Source: an uncultured Burkholderiales bacterium (GTDB lineage: Bacteria > Pseudomonadota > Gammaproteobacteria > Burkholderiales > Thiobacillaceae). From it: 7,143 nucleotides of DNA. Under the pieces are notes generated by a model. It did not search any database. It was not told where the DNA came from and was given only the letters and a program-made list of their open reading frames with translations. The translations under genes and the position numbers were made by a program. The stretch covers positions 1 to 7,143 of the forward strand of contig CALAMX010000070.1 in NCBI GenBank assembly GCA_937925755.1, given 5' to 3'. Of the stretch, positions 1 through 5,181 are shown one piece after another; position 1 is the stretch's first letter, and the number at the start of each line of letters is the position of its first letter.

Positions 1-13
1 TGCGTACCCGATC

Positions 14-223
14 TCAGTGTTTGTGGTGGCCGTAGGCATGGCCGGGCGGATGCTTCTTGTGCTTGCGCTTGCCTGGCCTGTCGTCGCCATCGGCATCGAC
101 CCGCACGCTGACCGTAGGCGCACTGGTTCGCACCGGCGCTGGCACACCCGGACCGGCAGCGGAACCGGGGGTGCCGGATTTGTCAGCGACGTTCTTGCCG
201 AGGGTGGCGCCGGCGGCCCCGAG
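14..223 (-). pseudogene. Orphan in-frame coding tail: Gly-rich, then His/Lys-rich C-terminus without a start
   Basis: On the minus strand the codons right after the TGA of the MBL-fold gene stay open for 69 residues and end at a TGA at 14-16. The peptide begins with a glycine-zipper-like stretch (LGAAGATLGKNVADK). It continues through a Pro/Ala/Gly linker (about residues 16-36) and ends in a basic, histidine-rich tail (KRKHKKHPPGHAYGHHKH). Codons favour G or C in the third position, as in the real genes here, so it looks like true coding sequence. There is no ATG; the two in-frame GTG codons have no Shine-Dalgarno sequence. It may be the remains of a small envelope protein cut at its 5' end, or a readthrough extension of the MBL gene. 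The opposite-strand reading frames over this stretch look like shadows. The function is unknown. Confidence 0.4.
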
Positions 224-1186
224 TCAGGCTAAGCGTTGTCTCCGGTCGAGCCAGACCACCAACCCTTGGGCGTTGAGCTCGACGTCATGCGCCAAAAACC
301 GGCGCATTTCGGTCTCTGACAGGGTGCAGCCATGCCGGCGCAGCCGCTCGGTGAGCAGGGTTTCCAGCCCGGCGATGATCGCAGCCTGGCGGTGCAAGGT
401 GTCCTGTGGCGCAGCCTCGGCAATCGCCACGAATTCATCCAGAAGTTCATGCAAATCCGCCGCCAGCCCAGGCAGATCGTCAACCCGGCCGAAGTGGGTA
501 AGATACGCCGCTTGCGGCTTAAGCGACAGAATGCGGTCGATGGAGGCATGCGCCGCCTCGGGCTCGAACTGTACCGGCGTGGTGGTGGGGAAGATGAAGG
601 GACGCCCATCGACGTCGAAGACGCGATAGGACAAGCCGAAGGTGTCGCCGGTGAAGACTCCGCCGCTGCCAAGGTCATGGATGCACAGGTGGTGCCTGGC
701 ATGGCCCGGGGTGTCGAGGAAAACCAGCCGGCGGCCATTGAGGTCCAGCTCGAACCCGTCCGGCGCCTGCACCACTCGCTCTGCCGCAACCGGGACGATC
801 TCGCCGTAGAGCTCGCGAAAGCGAACCTCGCCATAGACGGCGATACTCCCCGCCACCAGCCGGCTGGGGTCGATCATGTGCGGCGCCCCGCGTGGATGCA
901 CAACGAGCCGCGCGTTGGGGCAGAGCTTTATGAGCGCACCGGCCCCACCGGCATGGTCCAAGTGCACGTGGGTGAGCAGCACATAGTCCACCGCCTCCAC
1001 CCCTAACCCCAGGCCCTGCAGGGCCTGAAGCACCATGGGCAGGCTGTGCCGGGTGCCGGTATCGACCACCGCCACACGTCCATCCTGAACGATGAGGTGC
1101 ACAGCGGCCAGGCCTGGACGCAGATAGCAGGCGTCCACGGCATAGATGCCCTGACCGTAGTCGATCGGGTCGTGAGTCGGGTCCAT
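224..1186 (-). CDS. MBL-fold metallo-hydrolase
   Basis: This 320-residue protein has the complete zinc-binding set of the metallo-beta-lactamase superfamily. HVHLDH at 73-78 supplies H73, H75, D77 and H78; H162 lies in TPGHARHH, D181 in FTGDTFG and H231 in YLTHFG. The spacing is that of the glyoxalase II-like hydrolase branch. There is no beta-CASP insertion of the RNase J/CPSF type, and no signal peptide or membrane segment, so it should be a soluble cytoplasmic enzyme with a dinuclear metal site. The substrate cannot be told from sequence: thioesters, phosphodiesters and lactones are all known in the superfamily. The ATG at 1184-1186 has only a weak GAG ribosome site about 8 bases upstream, and no in-frame alternative start was found. 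It is divergent from the DUF504 gene with 35 bp between. A coding-like tail follows its stop in the same frame. Confidence 0.9.
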   Translation of the reverse strand: MDPTHDPIDYGQGIYAVDACYLRPGLAAVHLIVQDGRVAVVDTGTRHSLPMVLQALQGLGLGVEAVDYVLLTHVHLDHAGGAGALIKLCPNARLVVHPRGAPHMIDPSRLVAGSIAVYGEVRFRELYGEIVPVAAERVVQAPDGFELDLNGRRLVFLDTPGHARHHLCIHDLGSGGVFTGDTFGLSYRVFDVDGRPFIFPTTTPVQFEPEAAHASIDRILSLKPQAAYLTHFGRVDDLPGLAADLHELLDEFVAIAEAAPQDTLHRQAAIIAGLETLLTERLRRHGCTLSETEMRRFLAHDVELNAQGLVVWLDRRQRLA

Positions 1187-1221
1187 ACGGTAATCTCGAT
1201 TTGACAGGCGAAGCTGGAATC

Positions 1222-1512
1222 ATGACGACATCGCCCACTGCCCGCCAGCCCCCCATCCAGGAGGTGTTGCACCGCATCCGCTGGGACCCGGTCTTTGGGC
1301 AAGGCCGCTTCGAGCTGGGTTACTGGGACCGAGTACGACGACAGATCGTGCGGGTGCCCCTCACGCAGGTTCGCACCGATCCGGCCGACCATTTCGCCCT
1401 GCGGGTCCTGGACGCCGCAGGGTATATCGTCGAAATCCCCTATCACCGGGTCGTTGCCGTCTGGCGCGACGGCGAGCTCATCTGGCAGCGGCGGGCCCAC
1501 AGTCGGCCATGA
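1222..1512 (+). CDS. DUF504 / MJ1316-type RNA-repair domain protein
   Basis: A 96-residue single-domain protein matching the DUF504 (MJ1316, UPF0248) family. The hallmark pieces appear in order: LHRIRWDP (16-23), GYWDR (33-37), VEIPYHRV (70-77) and the final DGELIWQR (83-90). In the family literature this domain is proposed to recognise cyclic-phosphate ends of RNA and is found with RNA ligases and end-processing enzymes; no catalytic role is proven. I chose the ATG at 1222 because a TTG at 1201 would add seven unconserved residues without a better ribosome site. Even here the Shine-Dalgarno sequence is weak. It is divergent from the MBL hydrolase, 35 bp away, and 92 bp upstream of the next gene. 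Family assignment rests on recognised motifs, not a search. Confidence 0.85.
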   Translation: MTTSPTARQPPIQEVLHRIRWDPVFGQGRFELGYWDRVRRQIVRVPLTQVRTDPADHFALRVLDAAGYIVEIPYHRVVAVWRDGELIWQRRAHSRP

Positions 1513-1589
1513 TCGGGCAAGGGTGGACAACCTACCCAAGCTGACGCATCTTAATGCCCGAAGCCCCGCATCCCGTGGGGGCCCATTCG

Positions 1590-1596
1590 AGAGGAG
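1590..1596 (+). promoter_or_regulatory. Ribosome binding site deciding the dienelactone hydrolase start
   Basis: AGAGGAG lies 8 bases before the ATG at 1605. This favours that start over the upstream in-frame ATG at 1554, which has no such site and would put 17 residues in front of a clear signal peptide. Confidence 0.7.
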
Positions 1597-1604
1597 TGTC
1601 GAGC

Positions 1605-2402
1605 ATGCGTATCGGAATGGGGTTGTTGGCGGCCGGGCTGCTGTTGGTACTCGCCGCGCACGCGGAGATCCGCGGCCAGGAGATCACCTACGGCGACGGC
1701 CAGGTCACCATGAAGGGCTATATCGCATATGACGACGCCATTCAGGGCAAGCGCCCCGGCGTGCTCGTGGTGCATGAGTGGTGGGGCCACAACGACTACG
1801 CCCGCAGCCGCGCACGCCAGCTGGCGGCGATGGGCTACACCGCCCTGGCAGTGGACATGTACGGCGACGGCAAGACCGCCTCGCACCCCTCCGAGGCCGG
1901 CGCCTTCGCCGGCGAGGTGCGCCGCAACCTCCCCATCGCTCGGGCCCGCTTCGAGGCGGCCTTGAACACGCTGCGCCAGCACCCTACGGTGGCGGCCGAT
2001 GACATCGCCGCCCTGGGCTATTGCTTCGGCGGCTCAGTGGTCCTGGAGATGGCGCGACTGGGCCTAGACCTCGATGCCGTGGTGAGCTACCACGGCAGCC
2101 TGCAGCTCTCCACCCCGGCCGAACCGGGCCGCATCAAGGCCCGCGTGGCGGTGTTCACGGGCGAGGCCGATCCCATGATCCCCCCCGCCCAGGTCGAGGC
2201 CTTTCGTGCCGAGATGGAGAAGGCCGGCGCCCGGCTGACCATCGTCAGCTACCCTGGTGTGAAGCACAGCTTCACCAACCCAGAGGCCGACCAGCTCGCC
2301 GCACGCTTCGGCCTGCCGCTCGCTTACGACCGCAAGGCGGATGAGGATTCCTGGGCGCGCACCGCCATTATCCTGAAAGAGACCTTCGGTCGCGGTCAAT
2401 AG
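1605..2402 (+). CDS. Exported dienelactone hydrolase family protein
   Basis: A 265-residue alpha/beta-hydrolase of the dienelactone hydrolase (DLH) family. The catalytic triad is visible: nucleophile C140 in GYCFGG, D189 in GEADPMIPP and H221 in VKHSF. The family glutamate is probably E58 in the early HEWWG motif. Residues 1-20 form a signal peptide (MR, hydrophobic core, cleavage after AHA), so the enzyme should act in the periplasm, unlike the classical cytoplasmic enzymes of chloroaromatic degradation. DLH enzymes hydrolyse dienelactones and other small esters; the natural substrate is unknown here, and no aromatic-degradation genes are nearby. The ATG at 1605 is chosen for its strong ribosome site and signal peptide. 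It follows the DUF504 gene by 92 bp and converges on the dihaem cytochrome gene. Confidence 0.9.
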   Translation: MRIGMGLLAAGLLLVLAAHAEIRGQEITYGDGQVTMKGYIAYDDAIQGKRPGVLVVHEWWGHNDYARSRARQLAAMGYTALAVDMYGDGKTASHPSEAGAFAGEVRRNLPIARARFEAALNTLRQHPTVAADDIAALGYCFGGSVVLEMARLGLDLDAVVSYHGSLQLSTPAEPGRIKARVAVFTGEADPMIPPAQVEAFRAEMEKAGARLTIVSYPGVKHSFTNPEADQLAARFGLPLAYDRKADEDSWARTAIILKETFGRGQ

Positions 2403-2403
2403 A

Positions 2404-2429
2404 CCCGGGCGGAGCGCTGCGCCCCCGGG
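2404..2429. terminator. Hairpin between convergent genes, possible shared terminator
   Basis: CCCGGG at 2404-2409 pairs with CCCGGG at 2424-2429 across a GC-rich loop, in the 29-bp gap between the stop codons of the convergent DLH and dihaem cytochrome genes. There is no U-tract on either side, so it is at best a weak or bidirectional stop signal. The placement is the main argument. Confidence 0.4.
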
Positions 2430-2431
2430 AT

Positions 2432-2950
2432 TCATTGCCTGGGGATGCGTACCTCGCGTTCAGGATAGCGGCCCTCGTTGGCACGCGGATGACAGGCGCC
2501 GCAATTGGCAGGGCTGCCGATCTTCGCGCGCTTCCAGATGTGCGCCGGCACCTCGTCGTGCTGGTGTTTGAACAGCGGGGTCTCAGTGATGCGTTGCGGC
2601 GCCGCCCCGCGCGGGATGGAGTTGGCGATGCGGCGCATCAGCATGTTGGCGTTAGGGCCATCGGCCGCGTAATCGGTCAGCCAGCGCAGGATGGCCAAGC
2701 GCTCGGGCTCCTCCAGGCTGGCATCCTCGCCGAAATGGTTGTCCAGCTCGTGCATCAGCTTCTGCCAGGAGCGCGCCGGCAACAACCCCGGCGCATAGGC
2801 GGTGTGGCAACTGCCGCATTCTTTGACATAGAGCGGTCCCGGCGGCATGGGGAAGACCACCTCATTGTCGGCCTGACCTTGAGCGATCCAGGCACCCACG
2901 AGCACCACGGCCGCGATCAGCAGCAAAACGCTCCTCCAGTTCACGCCCAT
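2432..2950 (-). CDS. Dihaem cytochrome c (DHC family)
   Basis: A 172-residue protein with two haem c attachment motifs, CGSCH (45-49) and CGACH (150-154). An N-terminal hydrophobic segment (about 8-23) serves as signal or anchor, with possible cleavage near GQA at 25-27. The haem domains therefore sit in the periplasm. Size, motif spacing and the central stretch fit the DHC family first described in Rhodobacter sphaeroides as redox partner of the oxygen-binding cytochrome SHP. It is the last gene of a cytochrome b561 - SHP - DHC operon, which agrees with that role: electrons would pass from the membrane cytochrome b through DHC to SHP. Its ATG is 11 bp after the SHP stop, preceded by a GAGGGGG ribosome site. 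Likely distal haem ligands (H72, H129, H131) cannot be settled by eye. Confidence 0.88.
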   Translation of the reverse strand: MGVNWRSVLLLIAAVVLVGAWIAQGQADNEVVFPMPPGPLYVKECGSCHTAYAPGLLPARSWQKLMHELDNHFGEDASLEEPERLAILRWLTDYAADGPNANMLMRRIANSIPRGAAPQRITETPLFKHQHDEVPAHIWKRAKIGSPANCGACHPRANEGRYPEREVRIPRQ

Positions 2951-2961
2951 GCCCTACCCCC

Positions 2962-3366
2962 TCATTTCACGCTCAGCACATAGGCCGCGAAATCGGCCTT
3001 CTCCTGGGGTGTGCACACACGCCCCAGGACCTCGCGGCAGTTGCGCCGGAACCACTTCTCCACCTGCGCCGGGTCGGTGAAACGCTGCTTGTTCACCGAT
3101 GGGGCCAGGGGTTCGATCGCCTTGTGCGTCTTGATGTGCTTACCCTCAGCCTTGGGATTGTCAGTATGGCAGCTCGCGCAGGAATCGGCCTCCTTGCCGC
3201 CCGTGTGCTTCGCCCGGTAGAACTGCTCACCGCGCGTGGCTGAGGCAGTAAAGCCGGGTTGCACCTGGCGCGCCTCTTGCACGAGCAAGTCGAGGATCTG
3301 CTGTGGCGAATTCGCCCAGGCGGTACTGCCAACCAGCATGAACACAAAGACATAGCGGGTCTTCAT
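2962..3366 (-). CDS. shp: SHP-like monohaem cytochrome c (DUF1924)
   Basis: A 134-residue secreted protein with a signal peptide (1-18, cleavage after AWA) and one haem c motif, CASCH (63-67). It resembles the 'sphaeroides haem protein' SHP. The match includes IEPLAPS (84-90), RFTDPAQVEKW (95-105) and RNC...GRVC (108-118). By comparison with SHP as I remember it, N109 would be the unusual asparagine haem ligand that lets go on reduction so that O2 or NO can bind, and C110/C118 its disulfide. H67 is the proximal ligand. The start codon overlaps the stop of the cytochrome b561 gene (ATGA) and has a good AAGGAAG ribosome site, so the two are translationally coupled. The physiological substrate of SHP proteins is still debated (O2 reduction or NO/nitrogen-oxide handling). 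Confidence 0.87.
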   Translation of the reverse strand: MKTRYVFVFMLVGSTAWANSPQQILDLLVQEARQVQPGFTASATRGEQFYRAKHTGGKEADSCASCHTDNPKAEGKHIKTHKAIEPLAPSVNKQRFTDPAQVEKWFRRNCREVLGRVCTPQEKADFAAYVLSVK

Positions 3367-3977
3367 GGTTCTTCCTTACGATATTGATAACCGCTGACCA
3401 TGGCCTGTGCGATGGGAATGTGGTGCAGTCGCTCGTGCAGGATCAGGGCCGCCAGATGCAGGAGCACAAAGGCGAGCAAGAACTCTTCCAGCCAATCGTG
3501 TGGGGCCCGGAACCAGGATTTGAGCTCGAAGGCGTAGCCCAGGGCCGTGTAGAGCGGCCCTACCCCCTGCTCGATCGCTGCCAAGACGAGACCTGTGCCG
3601 GCCATGATCGAGGTCATCGCGTAGAACGCCACATAGGCCAGGCTGGCGAGCGGATGGTGGCCCATGGCCTGTGGGGGACCGTAGATCTGGCGTTTGCGGA
3701 GTGCCTCAAGCCAGACACCCGGCCGCCAGAGTTCTTCGAACTGGGCATGAGCCGGGCCGACGAACCCCCACACCAGTCGCGCGACGAGACCGATGAGCAG
3801 AAGGTAGCCGCACCACAGGTGCAGCCGCCACAGCGCCGCCACCTCCCAGGAAAACTCCAGCCAGCTTGCAAGCTGGCTAGTGATCAGCAGCAGCACAACC
3901 AACAGCGCATTCCAGGCGTGTATGACCCTGAGCACTGGGTCATAGACCCGCTCTCGTCTCAGGAACAGCACTTGCAT
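3363..3977 (-). CDS. Cytochrome b561, membrane electron donor of the SHP operon
   Basis: A 204-residue integral membrane protein with four hydrophobic helices at about 16-36, 49-73, 108-134 and 163-183. Histidines placed to bind two b haems are H20 (RVIHAWN), H53 (RLHLWCG), H160 (APHDWLEE) and H174 (LLHLAAL). This is the di-haem bacterial cytochrome b561 / Ni-Fe hydrogenase b-subunit fold. Such proteins take electrons from the quinol pool, or exchange them with it, and pass them to periplasmic c cytochromes. Here those are SHP and DHC, encoded directly downstream with an ATGA overlap and an 11-bp gap. The ATG at 3977 lacks an obvious Shine-Dalgarno sequence. No hydrogenase genes are present, which argues against a hydrogenase subunit. 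The upstream region is the repeat array, and no clear promoter was recognised there. Confidence 0.88.
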   Translation of the reverse strand: MQVLFLRRERVYDPVLRVIHAWNALLVVLLLITSQLASWLEFSWEVAALWRLHLWCGYLLLIGLVARLVWGFVGPAHAQFEELWRPGVWLEALRKRQIYGPPQAMGHHPLASLAYVAFYAMTSIMAGTGLVLAAIEQGVGPLYTALGYAFELKSWFRAPHDWLEEFLLAFVLLHLAALILHERLHHIPIAQAMVSGYQYRKEEP

Positions 3978-4035
3978 GGGTCAGCACTGCCCGATCGGAC
4001 TCAATAGGTCTATGCTACGCTGTCCGTCGCCGACG

Positions 4036-4305
4036 CACATGCGCTGCGCTCACGCTAGCCTGTACCGAGATTTCGTTGTGGCTCCGGCCGCCGCTTCGCG
4101 GCTTAACATGCGCTACGCGCATGTTAGCCTGCGCCGAAACTCTGTTTTGGCTCCGGCCGCTCGCTTCCGCTCGCTTAACCTGCCTTGCGGCAGGTTAGCC
4201 TTCGCCGAAACACCGTTGTGGCTTCGGCCGCCGCTTCGCGGCTTAACATGCGCTGCGCGCATGTTAACCTTCGCCAAAACTTTGTTTTCGCTCCCTCGCA
4301 TAACC
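4036..4305 (+). repeat. Tandem double-hairpin repeats, ~70-bp period
   Basis: Three well-kept units start at 4075, 4144 and 4215 (69, 71 and 69 bp), flanked by a degraded copy (about 4036-4074) and a truncated one (4284-4305). Each begins GTTKTGGCTYCGGCCGC and has a first GC-rich element, GCCGC-TTC-GCGGC at 4090-4102 and 4230-4242. A second, perfect hairpin follows, framed by TTAAC and GTTA: 4104-4126, 4176-4197 and 4244-4266. Middle-unit stem bases differ (TAACCTGCC/GGCAGGTTA against TAACATGCGC/GCGCATGTTA) but pairing is complete, so changes on both sides compensate. A spacer like CTTCGCCGAAAC joins the units. The middle unit lacks the first hairpin and has CCGCTCGCTT twice instead. Confidence 0.9.
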
Positions 4306-4437
4306 CCATGTGAGGTCTCGCGGCTCGTGCTCCGGGCGCGCGGTGGTCATCTCACTCGCCCGGTTCCGCAGAGCTTCCTCAACAGACCGGCCAGGGCGAG
4401 AACAATGGCAGATTGCTGCATGCTATACCCTCTACTT

Positions 4438-4465
4438 TTCGACGTTTGTGTAGATCTTATATATT
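4438..4465 (+). promoter_or_regulatory. Candidate sigma-70-type promoter for the truncated haemoglobin gene
   Basis: TTCGAC (4438-4443) and TATATT (4460-4465) are separated by 16 bases in the AT-rich part of the intergenic region, about 75 bases before the start codon. The -10 match is good and the -35 match moderate. Other AT-rich hexamers nearby could serve equally. No clear FNR or NsrR site was found. Confidence 0.3.
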
Positions 4466-4541
4466 AATTTGCTGAATTACTAATCTTGTCAATCCTCCAT
4501 ATTTACCAGACCTCTTTTTCATTACTAGGACTGATCCCTCG

Positions 4542-4922
4542 ATGCAGACACACTATGAACGCATCGGTGGCGATGCTCAGGTCCGGGCGCTAGTCGACCG
4601 CTTTTACCAACTCATGGACGAGCTGCCCGAGGCTTGGGAGATCCGGAAGCTGCATCCCGCCGACCTTAGCACCTCACGGCAAAAACTTTACGAGTTCTTA
4701 TGCGGCTGGATGGGCGGTCCGCCGCTTTACACCGAGAAGTATGGACACCCCATGCTGCGCAGGCGCCATCTGCCCTTCCCCATTGGCCAGCGGGAGCGCG
4801 ACCAATGGCTCATGTGTATGCGTCTAGCGCTTGATGACGTGGTTGATGATGTCCGCCTGCGCGAAGAGCTCTACAGCGCTTTCGTACGCGTGGCTGATCA
4901 CATGCGCAACCAAACCACCTGA
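4542..4922 (+). CDS. Group II truncated haemoglobin
   Basis: A 126-residue truncated globin. It opens with YERIGG (5-10), carries Y22 at the expected B10 position (FYQLMDELPE) and has the conserved FLCGWMGGPPLYTEKYGHPMLR stretch at 52-73. The proximal haem histidine is H76 in RRRHLPFPIG. W89 in RDQWL is the G8 tryptophan that marks group II. These proteins bind O2 and NO tightly and are linked to oxygen/NO chemistry or protection in bacteria; the exact reaction here is unknown. It is cytoplasmic, with no signal peptide. The ATG at 4542 has a weak AGGA ribosome site 11 bases upstream. It stands alone in its orientation, separated by the repeat array from the divergent cytochrome b561 - SHP - DHC operon. 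Confidence 0.93.
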   Translation: MQTHYERIGGDAQVRALVDRFYQLMDELPEAWEIRKLHPADLSTSRQKLYEFLCGWMGGPPLYTEKYGHPMLRRRHLPFPIGQRERDQWLMCMRLALDDVVDDVRLREELYSAFVRVADHMRNQTT

Positions 4923-5168
4923 CCCTGCCCTCCATACGGACTGAGCCGCTGCGGTAGTACCCGCTCACGCTGTCATCCATCCTTGCTTTATCGCGCCGCC
5001 TTGCCTGGGTTATGCTTGTGCCAAATGCTCCGGGGAGACATGTGCGAGGCGGATGGACCTGCACGCAGCACGGCACCCTGGCCCGGCTTACCGGCGCGGA
5101 GTTACCTTGGCCGCTTGCACCCTGTAAGTCTGATGCAATGACAACCCGACCCTATCTCTCGTGCTCGT

Positions 5169-5173
5169 GGAGG
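5169..5173 (+). promoter_or_regulatory. Ribosome binding site deciding the OmpA-family start
   Basis: GGAGG lies 8 bases before the ATG at 5182. It fixes that start rather than the in-frame GTG at 5161, which would make the lipoprotein signal peptide seven residues longer. Confidence 0.75.
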
Positions 5174-5181
5174 TATTGATC

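Larger units (their letters stand above)
3978..4541. other. Gene-free region: repeat array then AT-rich stretch
   Basis: No credible gene lies in these 564 bases. The left half (about 4036-4305) is a tandem array of palindromic repeats. Positions 4306-4420 are GC-rich and featureless to me. About 4420-4541 is clearly richer in A and T than the rest of the window and leads into the truncated haemoglobin gene. A 163-codon plus-strand open frame at 3976-4467 is a product of the repeats: the units change reading frame because one is 71 bp and the others 69, and no protein family is recognisable. Confidence 0.75.

Noticed and set aside
17..232. Plus-strand 71-residue frame with a hydrophobic start (MFVVAVGMAGRMLLVLALAW)
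   Set aside because: It is antisense to the better-coding minus-strand tail, has no ribosome site, and its C-terminal half is low-complexity Gly/Arg/Thr typical of a shadow frame.
1523..1551. Promoter TGGACA - 17 bases - CATCTT upstream of the DLH gene
   Set aside because: The -10 matches the consensus at only three of six positions, so it cannot be separated from chance.
1564..1580. Hairpin CCCCGC/GTGGGG before the DLH ribosome site
   Set aside because: It is six pairs including a G-T pair, with no T-run. It could be chance in GC-rich DNA and has no conserved riboswitch feature.
4075..4283. Integron attC sites (cassette array), because of GCTTAAC ... GTTAGCC and CGCCGCTTCGCGGC
   Set aside because: The wording resembles attC, but GTTAGCC breaks the GTTRRRY rule. 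The TTAAC hairpin is short and perfect without the spaced R/L boxes and bulges of attC, there are no cassette genes between units, and no integrase is seen.
4036..4305. CRISPR array
   Set aside because: The units are joined by near-identical spacers, the whole period repeats, and there are no unique spacers or cas genes.
3976..4467. A 163-codon plus-strand open frame across the repeat array
   Set aside because: Its residues come mostly from the palindromic repeats, read in shifting frames because unit lengths are 69, 71 and 69. There is no recognised domain or ribosome site, and the overlap with non-coding hairpins argues against a gene.
4810..5076. Minus-strand 88-residue frame over the end of the globin gene and the following gap
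   Set aside because: It overlaps the globin coding region antisense, is rich in Arg/Cys without a domain, and has no convincing start signal. The gap 4923-5181 therefore seems non-coding.
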